Shown one piece after another: positions 1 to 5,903 of a stretch of DNA of 8,428 bases (its first letter is position 1; each line of letters begins with the position of its first letter). The notes under the pieces were generated by a model. The model was not told where the DNA came from. It was given only the letters and a program-made list of their open reading frames with translations, and did not search any database. The stretch spans positions 1-8,428 of the forward strand of contig JAEMPZ010000252.1 in assembly GCA_022759065.1 (NCBI GenBank). The letters are read 5' to 3'. This stretch comes from Acidobacteriota bacterium (GTDB lineage: Bacteria > Acidobacteriota > UBA4820 > DSQY01). Position numbers and translations under genes: made by a program.

Positions 1-37
1 GCGCGTGCAAACGCAACGGCCCAACGGCGCCTGAAGG

Positions 38-65
38 CGCATTCCTCGCTTCGCTTCGGAATGCG
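38..65. repeat. short inverted repeat (hairpin) upstream of the TPR gene
   Basis: An 8-bp perfect inverted repeat (CGCATTCC at 38-45 and GGAATGCG at 58-65) encloses a 12-nt loop of repeated TCGCT units. It could form a hairpin in RNA from either strand. No T-run follows on either side; a C-run follows on the + strand, so a classical intrinsic terminator is not supported. It may be the tail of an upstream transcription unit or part of a dispersed intergenic repeat. Confidence 0.4.
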
Positions 66-103
66 TACCCCCCCTGCCCCTGTAAAAGCCATTTGGGACA
101 GGT

Positions 104-117
104 GTGAGTTAGGAGTT
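104..117. repeat. two-unit copy of the 7-bp GTTAGGA-type repeat
   Basis: GTGAGTT followed by AGGAGTT forms a 14-bp block. Its reverse complement matches 13 of 14 positions of 1544-1557 in the larger repeat element after the TPR gene. The TPR gene is therefore flanked by inverted copies about 1.4 kb apart. This is read directly from the sequence; whether it reflects past mobility or simply the spread of the repeat is unknown. Confidence 0.6.
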
Positions 118-135
118 GCAGCAAGAGCCTCCGAC

Positions 136-164
136 TGGACATGCGCTTGTTTCTGGTTTAGGAT
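136..164 (+). promoter_or_regulatory. predicted sigma70-type promoter for the SPOR-like/TPR gene
   Basis: TGGACA (136-141) and TAGGAT (159-164) are separated by exactly 17 nt and match the consensus at 5/6 and 4/6 positions. Transcription would begin near 171, giving a leader of about 20 nt with the AGGGGAG ribosome site (178-184) 7 nt before the ATG at 192. The spacing is ideal but the -10 is imperfect, so this is a reasonable prediction only. Confidence 0.45.
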
Positions 165-191
165 AAGAGTGGTTTTTAGGGGAGCCGGGCG

Positions 192-1445
192 ATGAACAGG
201 AACACGGTGGTTGACTTGGCGCGAGGAACGGCTGCCAAAGCCATTTTGGCCCTGGTTCTTATTTGTGGCGTCGCCGGGTCAATGCGCGTCAGCGCTCGAA
301 ATAAGTTGCCGGTCTCCAAACCTAAGATGCAGGCGGCGGCAGTTGGCGGGGCCGCCAGGTACGACGCCGGCCTTTACGCGAAGGCTTCCGATGCGCTCAA
401 GGCCGGCAGGCTGGATGAAGCGGTGGATGGCTACTGCTCCATGTTTCCCAGGACGGACGGTGGCTTTGCAGCGTGGAGCGTAAGCGTTTCTCTCGTTTGC
501 GATCCTGCCGCGGTCGAGCCGTTGGTTAGCAGCTTGCGAAAGCTTCAGGGCGATCCCGTCTTTGTCTTGAAAAGGATATACCGGGGAACGCCGTGCTATC
601 GCGTCTGTTTCTCTCTCTCGGCCGACAGGCGGGGAGCGGCGGCCCAAATGAGAGCCATTCGAAAGGAGTTCCTAAGGTACAAGCCATTTCCATTTCAGAT
701 GGATGGCCTCTGTCCTTCTTCGGAAGCCCCTATGGCGGTGGCGGCGGTGGGCCAAACGGTGGCCGCTGGCGGGGCTTTGCCCCAGGCGGAGAAGCCGCCC
801 GCGCAAGCACCGTCAGGGCCGGTCAGATATCTCGGCCCGCCCGTCAGCGAAAATGGTACTCCGGCAGCTTCGGTTGATTCCGCGGGGCCGTTGCTTTCAA
901 CCTTGAAGGCGGGCGCGGGGAAGGACGCGGCGAATTATCAGGAGCCTTCCGGCGACGCCCAGGCGTGGTTTCAGAAAGGCGTGGCGGCCTACGGGAGAGG
1001 AGACCGCCAGGAGGCCCGCCGCTGTTACGAGAAGTCGCTTGAACTGTCGCCTAACAAGCCGGAGACGCTTAACAACCTCGGGATTCTCTACCTTGAAGAG
1101 AACAAATTCACCGAGGCGAAGTCCCTCTTGGAAAGGGCGGTTGACATTTCCCCCTCCTACTCGCGCGCCCACCTGAACCTTGCCGGAGCCTTGTGGGGGC
1201 TTGGCGAAAGGGACAAGGCGGTGGAACAGGCTCGCGCGGCAAAGGATCTTGAAACCAGCAACGTGCAGGCCCACTTGACGCTTGCCTCGTTTCTGATAGC
1301 GATGGGGAAGTACGAGGAGGGCGGGATGGAAGCGAGGCTTGCATTGGCTTTGGAGCCGGGAAACGCCAGGGCGCAGGCTCTTTCGCGCGAGGCGGAGGAA
1401 CAAGGCGGACACGGTGAAGCGAAAAAGGACAAAGTTGAAGGATGA
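192..1445 (+). CDS. SPOR-like domain and TPR-repeat protein, exported or membrane-anchored
   Basis: A 417-aa protein. Residues 16-35 are a hydrophobic segment after a basic N-terminus, either a signal peptide or an anchor; Cys25 is preceded by Ile, so it is not a good lipobox. Residues 60-85 resemble a lone TPR hairpin. Residues 93-168 fit a SPOR-like alpha/beta fold (WSVSVSL strand, PLVSSLRKL helix, YRVCFSL strand, RGAAAQMRAI helix) with three cysteines, C103, C135 and C139. A Pro/Ala linker (170-255) leads to about four TPR units at 256-289, 290-323, 324-357 and 358-391, with the usual G/Y/A/P pattern. The start is supported by AGGGGAG 7 nt upstream. TPRs bind protein partners and SPOR domains usually bind septal peptidoglycan, so an envelope scaffold role is inferred. 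The last codons and the stop lie inside a 7-bp tandem repeat. Specific function not recognised. Confidence 0.88.
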   Translation: MNRNTVVDLARGTAAKAILALVLICGVAGSMRVSARNKLPVSKPKMQAAAVGGAARYDAGLYAKASDALKAGRLDEAVDGYCSMFPRTDGGFAAWSVSVSLVCDPAAVEPLVSSLRKLQGDPVFVLKRIYRGTPCYRVCFSLSADRRGAAAQMRAIRKEFLRYKPFPFQMDGLCPSSEAPMAVAAVGQTVAAGGALPQAEKPPAQAPSGPVRYLGPPVSENGTPAASVDSAGPLLSTLKAGAGKDAANYQEPSGDAQAWFQKGVAAYGRGDRQEARRCYEKSLELSPNKPETLNNLGILYLEENKFTEAKSLLERAVDISPSYSRAHLNLAGALWGLGERDKAVEQARAAKDLETSNVQAHLTLASFLIAMGKYEEGGMEARLALALEPGNARAQALSREAEEQGGHGEAKKDKVEG

Positions 1446-1564
1446 ATTTTGAAGGATGAAGGGCGAAAGCAAGTTTTGAGTTGAGGGTTTTGGGTTTTGA
1501 GTTGAAGAAATAAGAGCACCTCAACTCCTAACTCCTGACTCCTGACTCCTAACTCACAACTCTT
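1436..1564. repeat. composite element of three 7-bp tandem arrays
   Basis: Three arrays of 7-bp units follow each other. Array 1 (1436-1463) is TGAAGGA, TGAATTT, TGAAGGA, TGAAGGG. Array 2 (1473-1507) is GTTTTGA, GTTGAGG, GTTTTGG, GTTTTGA, GTTGAAG. Array 3 (1523-1564) is AACTCCT, AACTCCT, GACTCCT, GACTCCT, AACTCAC, AACTCTT. Array 3 is roughly the complement of a purine-rich GTTRGGA unit, so arrays 2 and 3 face each other and can fold back; 1478-1486 and 1519-1527 are a perfect 9-bp inverted pair. It resembles the heptanucleotide short tandem repeats (STRRs) known from cyanobacteria, though I do not claim it is the same family. Array 1 recurs at 8401-8428, and part of array 3 at 104-117. Confidence 0.8.
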
Positions 1565-1603
1565 CACGCTTCCGCCTTCAAACTTGTCGCTCGGGAGGGC
1601 ACG

Positions 1604-1937
1604 ATGGCCATGAAAAGAGTCTTGATTGGCGTAATGCGGCACCTACAGCGCCACGGGTGACCGCGTGACCCTTCACTTCGAGCAGATGGACAAGGGCTGC
1701 ACGAACCAGAAGTACTCTCTGCAGGGCTCGGTGCTGACGCTGCCGTTCAAAATGCTTAGCGACGGGCCGGGGGCGTCAACGTGGACGAGCGCAGCCAGTT
1801 TAAGCGATGACAATCTCTCGATTGCGCCGCAGGACCTTGCCGGAGTCATTGCAAGGACGTTGAGCGAATCGAAAGAACAGGACAACGGACCGGCGAGAAC
1901 GCCAAAGAGGCCAACACGCAATTCGGCAAGGGGATGA
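1604..1937 (+). pseudogene. frameshifted remnant of a small secreted (lipo)protein, fragment A
   Basis: A GGGAGG site (1593-1598) precedes ATG 1604, but that frame (starting MAMKRVLIGVM, like a signal-peptide start) stops after 18 codons at 1660. A different frame, open from the stop at 1632 and through the GTG at 1665, carries protein-like sequence such as GTYSATGDRVTL and YSLQGSVLTL. These look like consecutive beta-strands of a small barrel-like lipoprotein. Coding character then appears to move to a third frame around 1890-1900, continuing into fragment B. The simplest reading is a gene broken by a deletion or frameshift after its start and a second frameshift before 1937. Sequencing error is an alternative. 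If intact, the usable ORF would be 1665-1937 (90 aa, GTG start, no good ribosome site). Family not identified. Confidence 0.5.
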
Positions 1938-2278
1938 TCGGCACCAACATCAACCTTCAAACCCTTGCCTGCGCAAAAGAGTTCTCCATGGACATCTCCT
2001 CAACGGGCAGCATCAACGGCCACGGCAAGGTTGACCCGGACGGAAATGTGGAGATTCGTGGAATCCCGGAGCAACAGCTTGACCTGATCAACGTCGGAAA
2101 GGTGCAGAAGATAAATACCTGGTCGCCTCTTCCCCCCGATGGTCCCGGCGCCGCGATTACCTCAACAAGGGATTATAGGCCTTCGCCAATCGCGGCGCTT
2201 GGCGCTGAAGATCAGGTTAAGAAGGACGCCAGTCATCCTGGGAGGCTGCGGCGCCTCCACGCCGGTGGTTGCTGGTAA
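1811..2278 (+). pseudogene. remnant coding frame of unknown protein, fragment B
   Basis: This frame is open from the stop at 1808-1810 to the stop at 2276-2278. The convincing part begins near 1895 with KEANTQFGKGMIGTNINL and runs through MDISSTGSINGHGKV and DPDGNVEIRGI, an alternation typical of short beta-strands and turns. An ATG at 1934 would give 114 aa, but its AAGGGG directly abuts the start codon. ATG 1988 has a weak site (AAAGAG). The frame overlaps the end of fragment A in a different frame, so both may once have been one protein. After about 2200 this frame becomes Arg/His-rich and looks non-coding, while another frame becomes lipoprotein-like (fragment C). I do not recognise the family. 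It may be a genuine short gene, but decay is more likely. Confidence 0.45.
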
Positions 2279-2297
2279 ATGGCTCGGTGCCCTTTAA
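2205..2297 (+). pseudogene. lipoprotein signal-peptide-like fragment C, truncated
   Basis: In the frame ending with TAA at 2295-2297 the translation reads LKIRLRRTPVILGGCGAS and then TPVVAGKWLGAL. A basic stretch, a short hydrophobic run and the lipobox LGGC with Cys at 2247-2249 look like the start of a lipoprotein; the V-G-K-W-x-G motif after it is common at the N-terminus of small lipocalin-like lipoproteins. No ATG, GTG or good ribosome site is in place (only a TTG at 2199), and the frame stops 15 codons after the Cys, where the convergent SPOR gene ends. It could be the 5' part of a paralogue of fragment A whose remainder was lost. Short enough that chance cannot be excluded. Confidence 0.3.
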
Positions 2298-2968
2298 GGC
2301 AGCGTGACGACGGAGGCCTGTGCGAAGCCCTTCTTCTTGAGCGCGTCGCGGAGCGCCTCGGCTTCGGCGCGGTTCTTCGGCCCGGCGACGATGACGCGGG
2401 TGACTTTGCCCTTCGGCGCCAAAACCACGCGGTATCCCTGAGCTTTCAGTCTTGTCTCGAGATCCCTCGCGTTGGCTGCTTCGCTGAAGGCTCCCAGTTG
2501 GACGCCGAAGCCTTGCGTCGTCGCCTGGCTTGGCTGGGCGGGCTTTGGAGCCTCGGCCCCAACCTTCTGGTTCGGCGCGGATGTCGCGGGTTCGGGAACT
2601 GTTGCGGGCACTGAGCCTCTGGGAGATTCCTCGGGCTGTTCGGAGGCGCGATTTTCTTGCGCCGGCCGCGCGCCGTCATCTTCGGGCGGTTGCGCCTTTG
2701 GAATATCCGTTGATTGGGGTTCGTTCGCCGGAGCCACGGCCGAGGGGACGCCCCTATTGAAACCTGGCGATGGGGACTCGGGTTGGAACGCTTGCCTGGC
2801 CCCTGTCTCGGTTGTGGTAATCGGCCCAGGTTGATTTGCGGGCGCGGTGGTGGAACTGCCGGAGACGAGCCATGAGACAAAAATGACAAGAACGGTTAAA
2901 ACCACTACGCCGCAGGCGATCCAGAGCAACTGCCTTAGAGCGGTGGCGTCAAGAGTTTTGCCGGCCAT
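2294..2968 (-). CDS. membrane-anchored SPOR-domain protein
   Basis: A 224-aa protein, last gene of the five-gene minus-strand operon. Residues 12-36 form one strongly hydrophobic transmembrane helix after a short cytoplasmic tail. Residues 37-152 are a Pro/Ala/Glu/Ser-rich linker expected to span the periplasm. Residues 153-224 are a SPOR domain: GVQLGAF strand, helix from NARDLETRL, GYRVVL strand, VTRVIVAGP strand, helix from RAEAEALRDAL, then a final strand. SPOR domains bind denuded septal glycan, and this FtsN/DedD-like architecture (one membrane helix, linker, C-terminal SPOR) fits a cell-division or envelope protein. ATG 2968 is chosen because GGAGGG lies just upstream. An in-frame ATG at 3010 would add 14 residues but overlaps the previous gene and has no ribosome site. 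Which division protein it corresponds to cannot be told. Confidence 0.9.
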   Translation of the reverse strand: MAGKTLDATALRQLLWIACGVVVLTVLVIFVSWLVSGSSTTAPANQPGPITTTETGARQAFQPESPSPGFNRGVPSAVAPANEPQSTDIPKAQPPEDDGARPAQENRASEQPEESPRGSVPATVPEPATSAPNQKVGAEAPKPAQPSQATTQGFGVQLGAFSEAANARDLETRLKAQGYRVVLAPKGKVTRVIVAGPKNRAEAEALRDALKKKGFAQASVVTLP

Positions 2969-2971
2969 GTT

Positions 2972-2977
2972 CCCTCC
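2972..2977 (-). promoter_or_regulatory. ribosome binding site deciding the SPOR gene start
   Basis: On the minus strand GGAGGG lies 3 nt before ATG 2968. The only other in-frame upstream start, at 3010, lacks such a site. The spacing is slightly short but usable. Confidence 0.6.
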
Positions 2978-2991
2978 AAACGGGCTAACGG

Positions 2992-4077
2992 CTAGGCTGG
3001 CCCCCGGCATGATTTGACGTAAGCGTGAAACGCGTCAAGGCGAGAGGGCTCAAGGCGCTTCTGAGCGGCGAAGGCCAAAGCATAAAGGACTTCGTCCAGG
3101 AATTGCCGAAGCGCGCCTTCGCCGTCCCCAGCGTTCGAACGCAATGAGTCGAGAAGCCTGTCCACGTCCAGAAGGCCATATTGAACAAGCCCCTCCTGGT
3201 TGGATGCCAGGCCCGGATACGCGGCGCGGACCGTTGCCATTGCCTCGCCGGCCGCGTCGGCCGCCTTGGCGCCAAGCGCGTGGTAAAGGTAAGAGTACAT
3301 GTCGTTATACTTGTCTATCAGCCCTTCGAGGCTCTCCGGAACGGCCGCGCCAGAGGGCTTTTCAGGCACGCGCTCTATGAGGCCGAGCGTAATGGCGATC
3401 CACAGCAGGCGATAGGTTTCAAAGGAGTTCAGGTAGCTTGCATCGAGAAGCGACGAAATGGAAATGCCCTCTTGGCAAATGCCCAACACGTGCTCCTGGT
3501 CGGACGAAAGCTCAAGCTCGTGATAGAAGGCGGGCATCAGGCTGGCGCGGCGCACCCTCGTTTCCGGCTCGCCGACGATCGGGTAAATCCGGCCCCACCT
3601 AGTGACCCGTTCCATCCCCCTGCACAAAAGAACCGGCATGGATACGTTGAGCGTGATCATGTCCTCGGTTGAGAAATCGGCCAGTTCGAGGCTGTAGGAA
3701 CCAAAGGAGCATGGCATAAGCGAAAATATGATGTCGTAGATCTGCTGAATGACGCCCTCCACCAGTTCTTCCGGGGAAATTGCGCCCATGTCAACGAGTA
3801 TCTCGCCCTGCCTCCTGCCCGGCCTGATCTGCTGCGCTGATTCGATGTATTGGGAGACGCTTATGACGCCACGCCTCAGCAAACATTCGCCCAGGCGCTC
3901 GTCGGGGTCCGAAGAGGAGGCGAATACGACGTTGCCGTCGCGGATGTGGAGCGCCTTGACGTAGGGGCCGTCGTTAATCGTCAGCCTGCCCGTTTCGCGC
4001 TCGCGGTAGAGCGACATGAGGATAGTGGGAAGGTTGACTTCCGAAAGATCCCCCGATAGGGTCAGGCCATCCGTCAC
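2992..4077 (-). CDS. DUF4388 (PatA N-terminal-like) domain protein
   Basis: A 361-aa soluble protein. Residues 5-110 match DUF4388: LSGDLSEVNLPTIL, then a RETGRLTI strand, an IRDGNVVFA strand, the DERLGECLLRRG motif and a second helical motif (GEILVDMGAISPEEL). Residues about 195-240 (VLGICQEGISISSLLD to LGLIERV) resemble the small winged-helix-like segment often found in such proteins. Residues 250-355 are helical and unassigned. DUF4388 proteins are usually linked to two-component, gliding or GTPase signalling; exact role unknown. The start is GTG 4077, sharing the 4-bp GTGA with the stop of the GGDEF gene and preceded by AAGAGG at suitable spacing, so translation is probably coupled. The frame stays open upstream to 4335, but that part is an Arg/Pro-rich shadow of the GGDEF gene. 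The overlap suggests it acts with the cyclase, perhaps as effector or regulator (inference). Confidence 0.85.
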   Translation of the reverse strand: MTDGLTLSGDLSEVNLPTILMSLYRERETGRLTINDGPYVKALHIRDGNVVFASSSDPDERLGECLLRRGVISVSQYIESAQQIRPGRRQGEILVDMGAISPEELVEGVIQQIYDIIFSLMPCSFGSYSLELADFSTEDMITLNVSMPVLLCRGMERVTRWGRIYPIVGEPETRVRRASLMPAFYHELELSSDQEHVLGICQEGISISSLLDASYLNSFETYRLLWIAITLGLIERVPEKPSGAAVPESLEGLIDKYNDMYSYLYHALGAKAADAAGEAMATVRAAYPGLASNQEGLVQYGLLDVDRLLDSLRSNAGDGEGALRQFLDEVLYALAFAAQKRLEPSRLDAFHAYVKSCRGPA

Positions 4078-5129
4078 GGAAACCTCTTGAGGGGCTGGGC
4101 GACCTGGATGTCGTTCTTGGCCTGGGCCTTGATGACGTACATCGCCTCGTCGGCTTTCTTGACGAGTTCTTCCTTGCTCAGGGCGTGCGTCGGGAAAGAG
4201 GCCACGCCGAAGGAGCCCGTGATCTCGATTCCGCCGGTCTCCTCCACGAGGAACGGCGCGCCGGCGAGCCTTTGGCGGATGCGTTCCGCGACCTCCATCG
4301 CTCCGCGCCAGTCTGTTTCCGGGAGGATGACGCAAAATTCGTCGCCGCCATAACGCACGACCTTGTCTATCGTCCTTACGGCGTTCATGACGCGGGCGGC
4401 CGCCTCCTGAAGAGTGCGGGAACCCATGGCGTGTCCGAAGCGGTTATTAACCTCCCGAAGGCCGTCCAGGTCGAGGAAGATCAGCGAAAGCGGGCTGTTG
4501 TACCGGCGCGCCCGCTCGATTTCCTGAGAAAGATGCTCCTCGAAAAACCGCCTGTTGTAAGAAAGGGTCAAGTCGTCCTTCGTGATCAGTTCGGCCATGC
4601 GCCTGACCGTCAGCGCGTTCTTTATCGCGAAGACGCACTCGGGGACGATGCTTTCCAACAACCGGAATCTTTCGCGGTCGAGCCCCTGGCCGGGCGGCCT
4701 GTCAGCCGTGCTTCCCAGCAGAAGGAGCCCGTCATATTCATAAACCAACTGGAACGGGAACATCGCGAGCGTTTCAATCCGGTTGCCGTCAACTTGCGGA
4801 AGCGTCCCAACGGGGGCGCCGGACGCGGCAAAGTCCTTGTACTTAGGGATCATGTCCCGGACAAGCCCCTCGATTTCAATCTTGGTGAGGCCGAAGCGGT
4901 CCGCCACGTGGCGCTCGGCTCCGAATCCCGTCCTGAAAAGCCGTTCGACGTATTGGCCGTGGTCGGAAAGGATCAGGAGGGAACCGTAATTGATGCCCAG
5001 GTCGCGGCGCAAAGCTTCCAGCATCTCTTCCGCCACCGTGTTCAGGTCAAACGAGCGGAAGGTGCGCGCCAGATCCTTGTAGAGCGCCAGCTCAAGTCCT
5101 TGAGACGGGCGCTTGGCCCTCCTCTCCAT
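4074..5129 (-). CDS. GAF-GGDEF nucleotide cyclase, Hypr-like (Ser at the guanine-selecting position)
   Basis: A 351-aa cytoplasmic protein. Residues about 15-172 form a GAF-like sensor. Residues 180-345 are a GGDEF domain: variant entry motif DDLTLSYNRR (185-194; consensus D-x-L-T-G-L-x-N-R-R), metal Asp D220 in FLDLDG, N228, GGDEF at 261-265 and the inhibitory I-site RTID at 252-255. Catalytic and feedback sites thus look intact. Aligned to PleD by hand, D344, which contacts guanine, is S237 (in FGHAMGS). The same Asp-to-Ser change marks Hypr GGDEF enzymes from Geobacter and relatives that make 3',3'-cGAMP. The product may therefore be cGAMP, c-di-GMP or a mixture. The start is ATG 5129 with TAGGAG 6 nt upstream; that site includes the stop codon of the slipin gene. 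The downstream DUF4388 gene overlaps by 4 bp. The GAF ligand is unknown. Confidence 0.92.
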   Translation of the reverse strand: MERRAKRPSQGLELALYKDLARTFRSFDLNTVAEEMLEALRRDLGINYGSLLILSDHGQYVERLFRTGFGAERHVADRFGLTKIEIEGLVRDMIPKYKDFAASGAPVGTLPQVDGNRIETLAMFPFQLVYEYDGLLLLGSTADRPPGQGLDRERFRLLESIVPECVFAIKNALTVRRMAELITKDDLTLSYNRRFFEEHLSQEIERARRYNSPLSLIFLDLDGLREVNNRFGHAMGSRTLQEAAARVMNAVRTIDKVVRYGGDEFCVILPETDWRGAMEVAERIRQRLAGAPFLVEETGGIEITGSFGVASFPTHALSKEELVKKADEAMYVIKAQAKNDIQVAQPLKRFP

Positions 5130-5138
5130 CGTGGGCTC

Positions 5139-5903
5139 CTACGGCTTCTGTTTGTTCACCCAGGCGCTTAGAAGGTCTATGGGGACGGGGAAAACGACCG
5201 TGGTGCTGTTTTCCGCGCCGATCTGGGTCAATGTCTGGAGGTAGCGCAACTGAATAGTGAGCGGGTTCATCGCGAGGACAGCCGCGGCCTCCGAAAGCTG
5301 CTTCGAAGCCTGGAACTCGCCGTCGGCGTTGATGATCTTCGCCCTCTTTTCCCGCTCTGCCTGCGCCTGCAGAGCCATGGCCCGCTGCATGTCCTGAGGC
5401 AGGTCAACCTGCTTTATGGCGACCTGAGAAACCTTGATGCCCCACGGATCGGTGTGCTGGTCAATGACCGTTTGGAGCTCCTGGCTCAGCTTGTCGCGCT
5501 CGGAAAGAAGCTCGTCCAAAGAGGCCTGGCCGAGGATGGAGCGCAGCGTCGTCTGCGAGAGCTGCGACGTGGCGTAGATGTAATTCTCGACCTGCAAGAT
5601 GCAGTTCAGCGGGTTGGAGACGCGGAAATAGACGACTGCGTTTACCTTGACCGAGACGTTGTCCTTGGTGATGACGTCCTGCGGGGGAACGTCCAGGACG
5701 ACGGTTCTCAGCGGCACTCTCACCAGCCTGTCGAACGGCTTGAAGACGAAGATGAGTCCCGGCCCCTTTGGGAGGGGAAGAACGCGCCCCAGCCGGAAAA
5801 TGACGCCACGCTCATACTCGCTCAATATGTTGATGCACGAAAAAAGCCATGCGACGAAGACAAAGACGATAAAGAGGGCGGGGAAACTCAGCAACTGAAT
5901 CAT
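5139..5903 (-). CDS. stomatin-like slipin (SPFH/band 7 protein)
   Basis: A 254-aa membrane protein. Residues 4-27 are a hydrophobic hairpin or transmembrane segment followed by [12 protein letters not shown], the classic start of a stomatin domain. The SPFH domain (27-185) continues with [27 protein letters not shown], the [15 protein letters not shown] strands and [15 protein letters not shown]. The coiled-coil part contains [18 protein letters not shown] (183-200), the family's signature, and the protein ends with PIDLLSAWV. Such slipins oligomerise into membrane microdomain scaffolds. Bacterial members are typically encoded next to an NfeD-family partner, as here: ATG 5903 overlaps the NfeD stop by 4 bp (ATGA), and GGAGG with good spacing lies inside the end of nfeD. 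The length is typical. No odd residues seen. Confidence 0.95.
   Translation of the reverse strand: MIQLLSFPALFIVFVFVAWLFSCINILSEYERGVIFRLGRVLPLPKGPGLIFVFKPFDRLVRVPLRTVVLDVPPQDVITKDNVSVKVNAVVYFRVSNPLNCILQVENYIYATSQLSQTTLRSILGQASLDELLSERDKLSQELQTVIDQHTDPWGIKVSQVAIKQVDLPQDMQRAMALQAQAEREKRAKIINADGEFQASKQLSEAAAVLAMNPLTIQLRYLQTLTQIGAENSTTVVFPVPIDLLSAWVNKQKP

Noticed and set aside
1..194. The first forward frame is open from base 1 to the stop at 192-194 and could be the end of an upstream gene.
   Set aside because: It overlaps a hairpin, a repeat and the promoter-like region. The translation is Arg/Cys/Trp-rich without domain features, and no start is in view.
1436..1564. The regular short repeats as a CRISPR array.
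   Set aside because: Units are 7 bp, contiguous and without spacers, and no cas genes are nearby.
897..1642. Minus-strand frames of 138-191 aa opposite the TPR gene and the repeat element.
   Set aside because: The TPR periodicity is clear on the + strand; the reverse frames are Pro/Arg/Ser-rich and run through the 7-bp repeats.
2241..2258. GGAGGC-6 nt-GCCTCC stem as a terminator for the minus-strand operon.
   Set aside because: The stem is only 6 bp and no T-run follows on either strand. It also codes for the Gly-Gly-Cys-Gly part of fragment C, so it may be incidental.
4078..4335. An 86-residue N-terminal extension of the DUF4388 gene.
   Set aside because: The sequence is an Arg/Pro/Gly-rich shadow of the GGDEF region. 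The DUF4388 domain begins right after GTG 4077, which has its own ribosome site and the typical 4-bp overlap.
4185..5171. A 328-aa open frame on the + strand opposite the GGDEF gene.
   Set aside because: It is antisense to a gene with clear motifs and has Arg/Glu/Val-rich shadow composition and no recognisable domain. High-GC coding DNA often leaves such frames open.
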